Source of the DNA: a candidate division KSB1 bacterium
Lineage (GTDB): Bacteria > Electryoneota > RPQS01
Length of the DNA: 64,000 bases
Direction of reading: 5' to 3'
Assembly: GCA_016214895.1 (NCBI GenBank)
Contig: JACRMR010000017.1
Span: 1 to 64,000 of the forward strand
Shown here: piece by piece, positions 35,180 through 44,847 of the stretch
How positions within the stretch are numbered: the first letter of the stretch is position 1
Layout of the letters: each line of letters opens with the position of its first letter
Made by a program: the position numbers and the translations under genes
Notes under the pieces: model-generated
The model's input: only the letters and a program-made list of their open reading frames with translations
Database searches by the model: none
Told to the model about the DNA's origin: nothing

Positions 35180-35562
35180 TTAATTTATTGATCTTAATAA
35201 CTCTGTAAGACGTTTTTCAAAGATGTTCCAGTCAGATATGCGAGCGCGGATGTGTAGGAGAACTGTGTAGTTTACCGGAAACTTATCCTTGTTTAAACGA
35301 TAGTATTCTCGGAGTTTGCGAATGTGTCGGTGACGTACAACTGAATTCCCTACTGCGCGGGTCGCGGCAAAGGCGATCCGACGGGTCGGGAGAGTTCCGA
35401 GACCCCCCCCTGCCCCCCCAATCGAGTTGGGGGGGAGAGCGGAGGTCAAAGGCAAAAAAAAAGGACCAACTCCGGGAGTACCCGTCGCCGACCTTCTTTT
35501 CTGAGCTTCACCAGTTCCGATCGGCTTGAGAGCCGCTCAGCACGGGGAAAGTTAGCGTTCAT
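35180..35562 (-). CDS. rnpA: ribonuclease P protein component, split into two frames at a T9 tract
   Basis: RnpA is the protein subunit of the tRNA 5'-processing RNase P. The N-terminal part ([19 protein letters not shown], start at 35562) reads to a TGA at 35444-35446. The C-terminal part ([20 protein letters not shown] and onward, with the RNR-type basic helix) is in another frame entered just after nine consecutive T (35454-35462). One extra T, by slippage or a sequencing error, would join them. The junction also contains a C6/G6 palindrome encoding about 20 extra residues ([14 protein letters not shown]). The start overlaps the rpmH 3' end by 11 nt, as is usual. Confidence 0.8.
35401..35441. 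repeat. C/G palindrome inside rnpA
   Basis: CCCCCCAATCGAGTTGGGGGG, preceded by a C8 run and TG. Same plan as the elements in mnmE; translated in the rnpA C-terminal frame. Confidence 0.8.
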
Positions 35563-35698
35563 CCGAAACGGTAAGCCGCTTCCGACCCTTTGCCCGGCGA
35601 CGAGCCAGCACATCCCGGCCCGACTTGGTGGACATGCGCGTCCGAAATCCATGCTTGTTCGCCCGGCGACGGCGCGAAGGCTGATAGGTCCGCTTCAT
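35552..35698 (-). CDS. rpmH: 50S ribosomal protein L34
   Basis: A 48-codon gene reading [20 protein letters not shown], then [20 protein letters not shown]. This matches L34 throughout. The product is a ribosomal protein of the large subunit. It starts at 35698 and its stop overlaps the rnpA ATG region, the universal rpmH-rnpA pairing next to the origin. Confidence 0.95.
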   Translation of the reverse strand: MKRTYQPSRRRRANKHGFRTRMSTKSGRDVLARRRAKGRKRLTVSDER

Positions 35699-35800
35699 AA
35701 CTCGTTTATCCTCCGATAGTTAAGCTCGATGACGGGGCCGGGGCTTCCCAGCTAAGAAGAGCAAATATAGCCAAATAGAGCGAAGAGCGCAAGTGGGGCG

Positions 35801-35828
35801 GGGAACAAGGAGCAAGGACCAAGGAACA
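35801..35828. repeat. tetra-heptamer element, AGGAACA type
   Basis: Units GGGAACA, AGGAGCA, AGGACCA, AGGAACA, followed by AATCCGAT and then directly by the palindromes at 35838. It is in the rpmH upstream region, otherwise without features. Confidence 0.85.
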
Positions 35829-35837
35829 AATCCGATT

Positions 35838-35915
35838 TCCCCCCGGCCCCCCATAGGATATGGGGGGAGGTCCGAATCGGGTTCCCCCCTGCGTCCTGTG
35901 GGGGGGTTAGGGTGG
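35838..35915. repeat. two linked C/G palindromes upstream of rpmH
   Basis: CCCCCCATAGGATATGGGGGG, a TCCGAATCGGG joint, then CCCCCCTGCGTCCTGTGGGGGGG. Together with the preceding heptamer element this makes a three-module chain with NCCGA at each joint. Confidence 0.8.
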
Positions 35916-35921
35916 GAGAAT

Positions 35922-37424
35922 TTACTCCGACGCGGCCGTCACCTGATAGAAATATTTCTGCTGCGCGCCGACGATGAAGGGATGATGGTAGCTGGTGGTG
36001 GGCGAGACGCCGAAGGGGGTGAACGGACCATCCGCGCTCGTGCCGCCGTAGATGATGTAGTAAGGCGGCGCGAACGGCTGGCCGGTGATTGTGTGCGTGA
36101 CGGGGGCCCAATAGAGCAGCGTCCCGTTCTGCGGGCCGCGCTGCACCACGAGGCTGTCCACGGGCGGGAGCAGAATTTCGGCCTGGCCGGAAAGCGGAAC
36201 GCGGATCACGCTATCGCCCGGCTGCTGCGCGATGATCGTCAGCGTGTCAGCGAAGCTGCCGGTCGTTGTGGGCGCGAAGGTGACGGGCAATTGAAACGTT
36301 GTATGCGCGGCGATCTGGCCGTTCAGCCCGGTGGTGTCGAAGGAGAAGGCGGGGGTGGCGAGTGAGATGCTTGAGATTGGTATTGCCGAGCCGGATGGAT
36401 TGAAGAGTAATAGCAGTTGTGTTGAGTCCGTGCCGATGTCGAGCAGGCCGAAGGCGAAGGAGTCCGGGGACAATATGAGATCATCAAGATATTCATAGAT
36501 GCCCATGCCAGCATATCCGTCTGCAACGTAGACTACGCCATTTGCAGTTACCACGCCGTCAGCCTCGCCCGGCGTAACGTAGAATCCGATCTCGCGAGGT
36601 GCCGCTGGATTAGAGATGTTGACCACGCGGAGTCCAGCGGAAAGGCACGCCAGATAGACCCGATCGTCAGCAACGCACACATCTCGAACGTCATTGCTCG
36701 TGGCCAGGCTGCCAATGGACAGCGGTGGCCCTGAGATATCAAAGATCTCTAAGCCCGCACTTGTTCCGACCACTGCGAAGTGGTCATATGTTTCGACTGC
36801 CCATGCAGTTGACGAGGTCGGCACGAATTCATCCACGACCGGATCGGGGAACGGGGCGAGATTCACCCTGCACAACCCGATGCCTGTGGCTACGTACGCA
36901 TACTGACCGGACAATTTAATATCGTGCGCCCCGCCAGGAATTTCGCAAAGGCCGACCTGGTACGGAGCGGTTGGGTTGGCCGCATTGATTCTGTTGAGAT
37001 AGCCTCCTGCATGCCCTATGTAGACCGTCTGATCGGAGTATGCTACCGACGTTGCTTGCCCCCAAACATAGTGCCCCTCTTGGTATATCGAATTCGGGTT
37101 CGCAATATTGACGATTCGCAGTCCGCCCTCGTAGTCTGCAACATAGGCGTATGTTCCACTTAACTCGACGGCATAGCAATACGTCATGTTGTACGAAAAG
37201 CAGTAACTCGTTTCAAATGGACTCGTCGGATTGCTCACGTTGATCGCGCGTAGGCCGCCTTCGAAGTCGGCTACAAGTGCCAAGGTGTCGCGAATGGCTA
37301 CTCCCCGAGCCCGTCCAGGTGTATCGACACTGCCAATTCGGCGCACTCTCAAGCTGTCTTCGCAGAGTGCCGTGGAGACTTGAGACACGATTACGGCGGC
37401 GATGAAGGCAAGCATACGGGGCAT
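35922..37424 (-). CDS. exported LVIVD-repeat beta-propeller protein
   Basis: A 500-aa protein. The start at 37424 follows AAGGAG and gives a signal peptide (MPRMLAFIAAVIVSQVSTA). LVIVD-type repeats are clear: GLRAINVSNPTSP, GLRIVNIANPNSI, GLEIFDISGPPLS, GLRVVNISNPAAP. An ASPM/Hydin-like immunoglobulin domain (about 345-420) and a C-terminal fibronectin-type segment (PYYIIYGGTSADGPFTPFG) follow. There is no YPNPFN tag. The next secreted protein (38192-40774) has the same C-terminal segment, so the two may share a fate. Confidence 0.75.
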   Translation of the reverse strand: MPRMLAFIAAVIVSQVSTALCEDSLRVRRIGSVDTPGRARGVAIRDTLALVADFEGGLRAINVSNPTSPFETSYCFSYNMTYCYAVELSGTYAYVADYEGGLRIVNIANPNSIYQEGHYVWGQATSVAYSDQTVYIGHAGGYLNRINAANPTAPYQVGLCEIPGGAHDIKLSGQYAYVATGIGLCRVNLAPFPDPVVDEFVPTSSTAWAVETYDHFAVVGTSAGLEIFDISGPPLSIGSLATSNDVRDVCVADDRVYLACLSAGLRVVNISNPAAPREIGFYVTPGEADGVVTANGVVYVADGYAGMGIYEYLDDLILSPDSFAFGLLDIGTDSTQLLLLFNPSGSAIPISSISLATPAFSFDTTGLNGQIAAHTTFQLPVTFAPTTTGSFADTLTIIAQQPGDSVIRVPLSGQAEILLPPVDSLVVQRGPQNGTLLYWAPVTHTITGQPFAPPYYIIYGGTSADGPFTPFGVSPTTSYHHPFIVGAQQKYFYQVTAASE

Positions 37425-37447
37425 GAGTGGCTCCTTGAAGTGTTCTT

Positions 37448-37643
37448 TCCCCCCTGGCCCCCCATAGGATATGGGGGGAAGCCGATAACGAGGGGAAGAT
37501 AAGATACAGCGGAATTTGGCGATTCTCAACTGGGGCAGATGGATTGGGCTGAGCGACGGAGATTTCCCCCCTTAATCCCCCACAGGATGTGGGGGAGACC
37601 CGACTCCGACTCCCCCCATATCCTATGGGGGGCCGGGGGGGAG
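37448..37643. repeat. three C/G palindromes between the LVIVD and DUF559 genes
   Basis: CCCCCCATAGGATATGGGGGG (37456-37476), CCCCCACAGGATGTGGGGG (37576-37594) and CCCCCCATATCCTATGGGGGG (37613-37633). The last runs into the 3' end of the DUF559 gene and supplies its final codons. AAATTTGGC-type spacer around the first one is repeated near 38085. Confidence 0.75.
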
Positions 37644-38012
37644 CTCGGGCTTCAGTTGCGTGATGATCTTGCGGATTTCGTCGAGGACTTTTTCCGGCGT
37701 TTCCAAAACTTCGCGGTTGGTGAAGCGCACGACGACGCGCTGACGCGATTTCAGATAGGCTTCGCGTTCGGCGTCACGGGCTTTCACTTCTTCCAGCGCG
37801 TGAATCTCGCCATCGAGTTCGATCACCAGGCGCAATTCGTCGGCATAGAAATCGACGATGTACGGACCGATGGGATGCTGGCAGCGAAACTTGACACCGA
37901 GTTGCTTGCCCATGAGCGCGCTCCACAGCACCTGCTCGGCAGGGGTCAAGGCCCGGCGAAGCTCGTGGGCGCGCGACCAATTTTCGTGGGGGACGGTGGT
38001 CCAGCGTTTCAT
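37623..38012 (-). CDS. DUF559-family restriction-endonuclease-like protein
   Basis: A 129-aa protein that starts MKRWTTVPHE at 38012. RALTPAEQVLWSAL, GVKFRCQHPIGPYIVDFYA and LRLVIELDGEIHAL are the signature blocks of DUF559, a PD-(D/E)xK (Vsr-related) fold. The acidic residues of IVDFY and ELDG are in place. Members are often solitary and of unknown substrate. Its last residues (LPPGPP) come from a palindromic element, and palindromes flank both sides, so it may have moved in with them. Confidence 0.78.
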   Translation of the reverse strand: MKRWTTVPHENWSRAHELRRALTPAEQVLWSALMGKQLGVKFRCQHPIGPYIVDFYADELRLVIELDGEIHALEEVKARDAEREAYLKSRQRVVVRFTNREVLETPEKVLDEIRKIITQLKPELPPGPP

Positions 38013-38022
38013 GGGAAGATTT

Positions 38023-38186
38023 CCCCCCTGGCCCCCCACTGGATGTGGGGGGAACCCGAAAGGTGGGAAGATCAAGTTACGGCGGTTTTTGGCAAAACTC
38101 AATTGGGGCGGAAGATTTCCCCCCTGGCCCCCCATAGGATATGGGGGGAATCCGAAAGACCCACTGGATGCGGGGGGAACCCGAGG
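38023..38186. repeat. three C/G palindromes upstream of the DUF559 gene
   Basis: Near-identical units GATTTCCCCCCTGGCCCCCCA...TGGGGGGAANCCGAAAG at 38019-38064 and 38109-38158, plus a partial third (ACTGGATGCGGGGGGAACCCGA, 38164-38185). Confidence 0.8.
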
Positions 38187-38191
38187 AAGAC

Positions 38192-40774
38192 CTAACCTGG
38201 CGCGGCGGATACCTGATAGAAGTAGCTTGGCGGCGCGGTCAGAATCGATGCATGATGATAGCTCGTGGTGCGGGATGTACCGAGGGGAGTGAACGGGCCG
38301 TCCGCGCCGGGGGAACCGTAGATAATGTAATAAGCCGGTGTGAACGGCTGGCCGCTCAGCGTATGCGTGACCGGGGACCAGTGCAGGCGGATGCTGTGGT
38401 CGGGACCGCGCGCGATCACGAGGTGTTCCACCTTGACATGCAACCTGTGGCCAAGCTGCGAGAATGTGAACGGAATCGCACCGATGTCGGCGATGGTGAA
38501 GTCGGGATCGCGCGGGGAGTTTGGATCCCCGGCGTTGAGGCAGGGCGAGCTGGCGGTCAGGCTGTAATCGTCCAACAGCGTATCGGCGAACTGCGGGTCG
38601 AGGAAGATGTTGAAATTCGCATCGCAGGAATCGCCGTTCGCGTTTGTCGTGTCGCGCCGCTCTTCGAGGCCGCCGCCGATCTCCGTGCTGTTGCCGAAGA
38701 AATTGCAGTAACGCGCGATCACATTGTGCGATCCGGTAATCCCGGCTCCGGTGTTGCAGGCGATGATGGTATTGACCAACGTCACGCCGACTTCGTTTTG
38801 CAGGCCGCCCGGCCAGTTGTTGACGATGGTGCTGTTCGTGACCGTGCCGCCGCTCAAGCCGATCCAGAGGCCGCCGCCCTCGCCCGTCCAGGGCGAACGG
38901 TTGCGGGCGAAGACGCAGTGATCGATGGTGGGCCGCGACGTTTGAAAGCCCATCAGGCCGCCGCCGCGACTGGACTCATTGTAGCGAATCGTGCAGTGCG
39001 CGAAGGTCGGCGAGGCATTGACGCAGAGTAAACCGCCGCCGTTGGTGTCGTGGTCATTGCCCTCGCCTTTGAAGGCATGTTCCACCACGCAATATTCGAG
39101 GCGCGAGTCGTCGTTGGAATTGTCGTGGAATCGAATACCCCACCAGCGGGATGCTTCCGTCGGGAACTGGCGGGTGAAGCTGATCGAATCCCGCTCGGTG
39201 CCGACGGCGCGCAGGGTGCCGTAAACGTTGAATCGGTAGTGCCCGGAAAAGAGCACACGAACACCGGGCCTGATATCCAGCGATTGTCCAGCAGTGACGG
39301 TAATGTCGCAAGTTACGATATAGGGTGAGCCCGACAAATCCCACACACCCGAGACAGCGCCGCAGACGGGAGTGGCCACCGATGCGCCACAGGCTTCGTG
39401 CGGATCGCCAGCCGTGCCGCAGGACCAACTCGCGGCGTCGATGGTCGTCGTGTAGCCGCCATTCCACTCGATAGGGCCACTCAACCAGCAGCAGTCATCG
39501 GTGATCAGTTGGACATAGTAGTTTGGGTTTGTGAAGCCCCCGGCCGGCAGGGGCGTCCAGCGGCCATCCCAGGGCGGCAGGCCGGCACCGGCCATGACGG
39601 AGAACGAACTCACGACCGAATCATCGGAAGATACGCCGTCGAGGCCGAGATCGCGGCGCAACCAGACCTGCGAGCCTTCGCGCAAGGTGACCGGGTACTC
39701 ACAGGGACAGCCAAGGCCGGTGAAACCGCCGGGGAAATCGATCGTGGTCCAGAGCGGTACGCCTTGGTTGTACGGATAGGCGCCCATGTCCGCAAGCGTT
39801 CCGTCGGGATCATGGGGAGAGGCCGGGTCGCCCGCATCGATGCAGGGCGAGGTTCGCAGCAGATGAAAGTCCCCTTGCACGGCATTGACGAATCGCGGAT
39901 CGCCATCGATGTTGCCTTCGCCGAAATAGCCGCCCTGAATGTCCGAGTAGCGAACCTGCGCGTTCACTGTTTCGCTCGAATTACCCCAGACGATGCAGTT
40001 AGAAAGCTGGGCGGTCGAGAAGGTGCTCCACACCGGTCCGCTCCCGTTTGTTGAAGAATTTCCTGCGATGGTGCAGTTGACAATGATCGGCTCCGTGGAC
40101 CAGTTGTCGTAGCCGATGGCGCTGCCGCTGGCCGATCCGATCACGCTATTGCCGACGATCAGGCAGCCGGAAATTACAGGACTGCTGAGCCAACTCCCGA
40201 TGCCGCCGCCGTCGCCCGTGCCGGCGCAGATGTTCCCCGAGATCACGCAGTTTTCGATCGTCGGATCGCTGCTGTCAACGAGGATGCCGCCCCCCGTGCG
40301 GGCGGCATAGTTGTTCGTAATCAGGCAGTGCCGGATGAGGGGGGAACTGAGCAGGCTCATGATCCCGCCACCTGCGTCGTCGTAGGTGTTCGCACCCGGC
40401 GTGGCCCGGCCATACTCGATCCGACAATATTCGAGGATGCAGAGACCGTCGGCAGCCACGAACCGGATTCCCCACCATTTGCTCTCCTCGGTGGGAAAGG
40501 CGCGGGTGAAAATGATCGAGTCCTGAGCGGTCCCGATCGCTTGCAGGCGCCCCAGAACGTTGACTTTGTAATGCCCTGTGAACAGCACCTGCACGCCCGG
40601 CTCGATGGTCAGCAGGTGGCCGGCCGGAACGGTGACGTGGTCGATCACCGTGTAGGGAGATCCGGACAGTGTCCAAGTGCCTGAGACGGGGCCGCTGACG
40701 TCGGTGGCGCAGGCAGGGATGAAGCAGGCGAGTGAGATCGCGACTGCGATGTGAAAGAAGACACATGAACGCAT
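38192..40774 (-). CDS. exported protein with two right-handed beta-helix domains
   Basis: An 860-aa protein with a signal peptide (MRSCVFFHIAVAISLACFIPA). Two homologous halves each begin SGTWTLSGSPYTVI/SGVWDLSGSPYIVT, continue with IEPGVQVLF-type and RLQAIGTAQDSIIFTR-type strands, then turns of NosD/pectate-lyase-like repeats (DGGGIGSWLSSPVISGC, GGGLLCVNASPTFAHC). The end is a fibronectin-like domain with PAYYIIYGSPGADGPFTPLG instead of a YPNPFN tag. It is likely a surface or secreted carbohydrate-interacting protein; no catalytic residues are assigned. Confidence 0.78.
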   Translation of the reverse strand: MRSCVFFHIAVAISLACFIPACATDVSGPVSGTWTLSGSPYTVIDHVTVPAGHLLTIEPGVQVLFTGHYKVNVLGRLQAIGTAQDSIIFTRAFPTEESKWWGIRFVAADGLCILEYCRIEYGRATPGANTYDDAGGGIMSLLSSPLIRHCLITNNYAARTGGGILVDSSDPTIENCVISGNICAGTGDGGGIGSWLSSPVISGCLIVGNSVIGSASGSAIGYDNWSTEPIIVNCTIAGNSSTNGSGPVWSTFSTAQLSNCIVWGNSSETVNAQVRYSDIQGGYFGEGNIDGDPRFVNAVQGDFHLLRTSPCIDAGDPASPHDPDGTLADMGAYPYNQGVPLWTTIDFPGGFTGLGCPCEYPVTLREGSQVWLRRDLGLDGVSSDDSVVSSFSVMAGAGLPPWDGRWTPLPAGGFTNPNYYVQLITDDCCWLSGPIEWNGGYTTTIDAASWSCGTAGDPHEACGASVATPVCGAVSGVWDLSGSPYIVTCDITVTAGQSLDIRPGVRVLFSGHYRFNVYGTLRAVGTERDSISFTRQFPTEASRWWGIRFHDNSNDDSRLEYCVVEHAFKGEGNDHDTNGGGLLCVNASPTFAHCTIRYNESSRGGGLMGFQTSRPTIDHCVFARNRSPWTGEGGGLWIGLSGGTVTNSTIVNNWPGGLQNEVGVTLVNTIIACNTGAGITGSHNVIARYCNFFGNSTEIGGGLEERRDTTNANGDSCDANFNIFLDPQFADTLLDDYSLTASSPCLNAGDPNSPRDPDFTIADIGAIPFTFSQLGHRLHVKVEHLVIARGPDHSIRLHWSPVTHTLSGQPFTPAYYIIYGSPGADGPFTPLGTSRTTSYHHASILTAPPSYFYQVSAAPG

Positions 40775-41205
40775 GGCAAACTCCTTAGGAGAAATTGCCC
40801 ACCGGGTTGCCTGAGGTGTCCGAACGCGGGGGGGCGCTGTTAAGATATGGCCGAACCGCTTCGATTACAACGGGCGTGGCGGATTCGGACGGAGAGAACG
40901 GGCCGGAATCCGGCGTGTGGCGACCGGAAAGCGTGCAGGTTTTGCGGGGCGAAAATGGACCTCGTCTGTCAGCTTTCCTGTGAAGAATACCCGGATCGCA
41001 CCGCACGATCCATGCTTCTGATTGTGTTGACTTTGCCGCTGTGTTCAGGTTCGGTCATGGCCGCGCGACACGCGGCGAGTCCGCGGAAAGACGTTGTTTG
41101 TCGGTGAGCACCTCTGTATCTTGACATGAAGGGCGTCACCGTGTACCGAACTTCTGTTGCGCCCGTGCCGATGCACCTACATGCCGCACCTATGTGCCGG
41201 AGGAC
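40775..41205. other. 430-bp divergent intergenic region
   Basis: It separates two oppositely directed secreted-protein genes and must hold both promoters. I see no convincing -35/-10 pair, RNA gene or repeat-family member in it. Confidence 0.4.
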
Positions 41206-44200
41206 ATGATGGACAAGATCTGTCGAGTCATTTGTTGCCTTACTTTGTGGGTCGCTATTTCGCCGGGCTTCGCACAGCCGCCCGGCAATGACAACTGCTC
41301 CGGCAATTTCCAGATTCTGGCGCTGCCCTATGTGTATGAAGGGCAAACTTGGACGGCCAACACGGATTGGGGGTACGCCTGCCCGCCCGTGTCTTCCACC
41401 TCGAGTGATGTGGTGTTCACGCTGAACCTCACCACCACGACCCTGGTCACAGCGTCACTCTGCGATGGCACCAACTTCGACGCGGCAATCTTTGTCCGCA
41501 CGGGGGGCGCGTGCCCCGGCATGCTGCAAGTGGTGTGCAGCAGCGATGCCTGCGGCGCGGGTCTTAATCGCGGGATCGCGACGTTCACGGCCAATGCGGG
41601 CATCAATTACTACCTTGTCGTCGGAGGGATGACGACCGCGAGCCGTTCGGCGACTACCGGCTGAGGGTGACGGGAGCCAGCCCGGGTGTACCGGGCAACA
41701 ATGCTTGCCCCGGCTTCGCCATTCCCGCGCTGCCCTACACGTACACGGGGAATACGTTGTACGCCGGAACGGACTACGACCTGCAATGTTCCGGGGGTCC
41801 GTCCAGCGTCCACGATGTCGTGTTCACGCTCAGTGTTCCCGTGCTGACACAGGTGACGGCCTCGCTGTGCGCGGGAACGTTGTTCAATGCGCAGCTTTTC
41901 GTGTTCGCCGGCCCCACTTGCCCGGGGATCTTCTTGGCGGCGTGCAGCTACAACGATTGCGGAGCGGACTTCCAGCGCGGGACCGCGACGTTCCTGGCGC
42001 AGGCGGGGGGAACCTACTATCTGATCGTGGGGGGAGGGGTGGCTCCGGCCTGGGGCGCGTATGAGCTGGTGGTCTCCGGCGTCGAGGCGCCGCCGAATGA
42101 CGACTGCCCGGGCACGCTGATCACCCAGTTGCCGTACTCCGATGCGGGAAGTACGGTCGTCGCCGAGGACGACATCGACCTCAGCTGCGAGGCCGGTGAT
42201 CCCAACACGAACGAGGTGGTCTATGAACTCACCTTGGCAGAGTGCTACGAGGTCACGGTGTCGCTGTGCGGCTCAAGTTTCGACACGCAACTCATCGTGC
42301 GCTCGATGGCCCCGTGTCCCGGCTCCTATCCGACGGTATGTAACGATGATTACTGCGGGTTGCAGAGTCAGGCCACGTTCGTCGCGCGCGCCGATTACCA
42401 CTATTTCATCACCGTGGATGGGGTGAGTCAAACGGGGAACTATGTCATCAACATCAGCGGGACGCCGCTCGCGACACCGCCCAACGATGTTTGTCCGGGG
42501 ACGCTGATCTCGACGCTGCCGTTCAACGATACCGGCAATACCGGGTGCGCGACGAATGACTATGCGTACGCCTGCCCGGTGGCGGACCATCGGGAGGTGG
42601 TCTATACGCTGAATCTATCCGAGGCGGGCGACGTGACCGCGTCGCTGTGCGGATCGGATTACAACACCATGATGGTCGTGCGGTCGGGCGGTGAGTGCCC
42701 GGGAACGACGGCGGTGGTGTGCAACGATGATTACTGCGGGCTGCGGAGTCAGGTGACGTTTCCGGTGACGGCGGGGACCGATTACTATCTGCTGGTGGAC
42801 GGTGTCGGGCAGACGAACGGGATCGGGACGTATGTGCTCGACGTGACCATGCCGCGACCCGAAAACGACGCTTGTCCCGGCGCGGCAATCACGACGTTTC
42901 CGTTTGAGTATAGCGGCAACAACGCCAACGCGCTGACGGACTACGGGGTGAGCTGCGCGGTCCCCGGCACGCACGATGTCGTGTTCAGCTATTTCGATAC
43001 GGGCGCTTGCTATGCGCAGGTCACGGCGTCGCTGTGCATGGGGACCTACTTTGATGCGCAGATCTATGTGCGGGCGGGCGGGCCTTGTCCGGGCGACGTC
43101 GCGGTGGATTGTGACGATGCGTCGTGCCTGATCGCCGCGCGCGGGGTCTTGACGTTCATGGCCGCGCCGAATGTGCCGTACTACCTGCTCGTGGCGGGCA
43201 ATGCCGCGGCCGGTGCATCCACCGGCGATTACGAACTGAGCGTAACGCGGACGACGGCGCAGTCGCCGCCGAACGATGCCTGCCCGGCGACGGTGATTCC
43301 GGCGTTTCCATACACCGACTACGGCAGCACCGCCTGCGCGACGGACAACTACATGGCCAACACCCATGACGACGGGCGCGAAGTGATCTATCAGTTCAGC
43401 CTGCCGTCGTGCTCCCGGATTACGGCCTCACTGTGCGGATCGACCTACGACACCTACCTCAGTGCGCGGGAGGGCGTGAATTGCCCCGGCACGACCTTTT
43501 ATGGCAACGACAATAGCTGCGGACTGCAGAGCGAGCTGTCGTTCGTCCGCCATAGCGGAACCTATTGGCTCGCGGTGGGGGGGACCAACGACGAGGCGTT
43601 TGGCAACTACGTGCTCAACGTGCAGGCGACGTCGCTGAACGGCAACTCGAGTTGCCCGTATGCATGGATCATGAGCCTGCCGTACGAAGCGGACGGCAGT
43701 ACGCTGTGCGCGGCCACAGGCCTGTATCCGCACCGCTGCGGAACGGACAGTGCCTATCGCAATGTGGTCTATACGCTGGCGGTGTCCGGTTGTCAGCAAA
43801 TTACCGCGGCGCTTTGCGGATTGGATTTCGATACCCAGATCATGGTCCGCGCCGGCGGAGCCTGTCCCGGCGACACCGTAGTGGCCTGCAACACCGGCGA
43901 TGGCAGCTGCGGCGGCTTCGGCAGTCAGGTGGAGTTCACCACGCAGATCGAGGAGCAGTACTACCTGCTGGTGGGCGGAAATCAGGCGCTGGCCGGGGAT
44001 TACCATCTGAGCGTGACCGGGGCGCCGTGCGCGCCGCCGGCGACCGTAGAAGGTCTGATTCTGATGCCGCGGACGGCTCCCTCCAGCATGGCCCTGAGGT
44101 GGCGGACGGCTCCGGGTGCGGTTGCTTACCGGGTCTATCGCGGTGATACCTATGATTTTCCAGTGGACTTCACCCATGTCATCGCTACGGTGGCGGACAC

Positions 44201-44285
44201 GCAGTACGTGGATGCCGCCGCAATCCAGCCGTCTCTGCCGTTCCGGTACTACGTCGTGACGGCCCTGTCAACCGAGCCGCGCTGA
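41206..44285 (+). pseudogene. Cys-rich exported repeat protein interrupted by a frameshift
   Basis: The signal peptide (MMDKICRVICCLTLWVAISP, start 41206 or 41209) and the first repeat lie in one frame, ending at a TGA at 41662-41664. The remaining seven repeats lie in another frame. Reading GAGCCGTTCGGCGACTACCGG near 41640-41660 in the second frame restores EPFGDYRLRVTGAS, the normal repeat end. So this is one gene of about 1,020 codons. Each repeat of about 125 residues has NDACPG, a VTASLCG strand, FDTQI.VR.GG.CPG and YYLVVGG, with conserved cysteines likely paired. No YPNPFN tag is present. A real mutation and an assembly error are equally possible. Confidence 0.75.
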
Positions 44286-44847
44286 GTCCCGACGGACCGC
44301 GAGATCTCCGCTGCGGACGTGTAAGTTCAGCAGGGAGTGAGCGAAGGTCGGCTCGGCGGGAGCGGCGCAGCAGGGATGAGGGATGAGAGTCGAGGGATGA
44401 AACGGGCTTAGACGCTGTGGCGCACAACACAGGCCGGATCCGAAAGGGTTCGGCCTGCGCTTTTCACGTACGATCCATTGCAACCTGCCGCCGCCGGGCG
44501 GCACACTCTGTACAGCGCAGATTCTGCCTCTGTAGATGAACATATGAACGTGCCACGATGGCCGCGATCTGCCTCGCCTCTGCGGCGAGGTGGCAGGAGC
44601 GCGATGTGGGTAAGCAGAGCTAAAAATTACAAGCTCGTAACGAAAAGCAAGGTGAGATAATCTGAGAAATTATGAGTTGACTACGAGAGCGCAGGTGTTA
44701 TATTATGAACCCGCGCAAGAAGAGGCGGAAAGGCGGAAATCCGGACAGGCAAAAAGCCCGAATTACCCCGCTGTTCGTCTCGTTTGGGGCGGCTGCCTAT
44801 ACGGTTCCGAATCTCCGATTCTTCGGATTTAAGATATACCCACCTTC
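44286..44847. other. intergenic region upstream of dnaA
   Basis: It contains a tetra-heptamer (44373-44400), a short stem around AAAGGGTTCGGCC/GGCCGGATCCGAAAGG near 44431-44455, and AT-rich sequence at 44625-44700 that probably holds the dnaA promoter. An imperfect octamer run (AGGCGGAA twice, near 44722) precedes dnaA. I found no good DnaA box here. Confidence 0.5.
44373..44400. repeat. tetra-heptamer element, GGGATGA type, upstream of dnaA
   Basis: Units GGGATGA, GGGATGA, GAGTCGA, GGGATGA. Confidence 0.8.

Noticed and set aside
41667-44285. A separate gene starting at 41667
   Set aside because: The codons before the apparent start continue the repeat pattern of the upstream frame, so it is the second half of a frameshifted gene with no signal peptide of its own.
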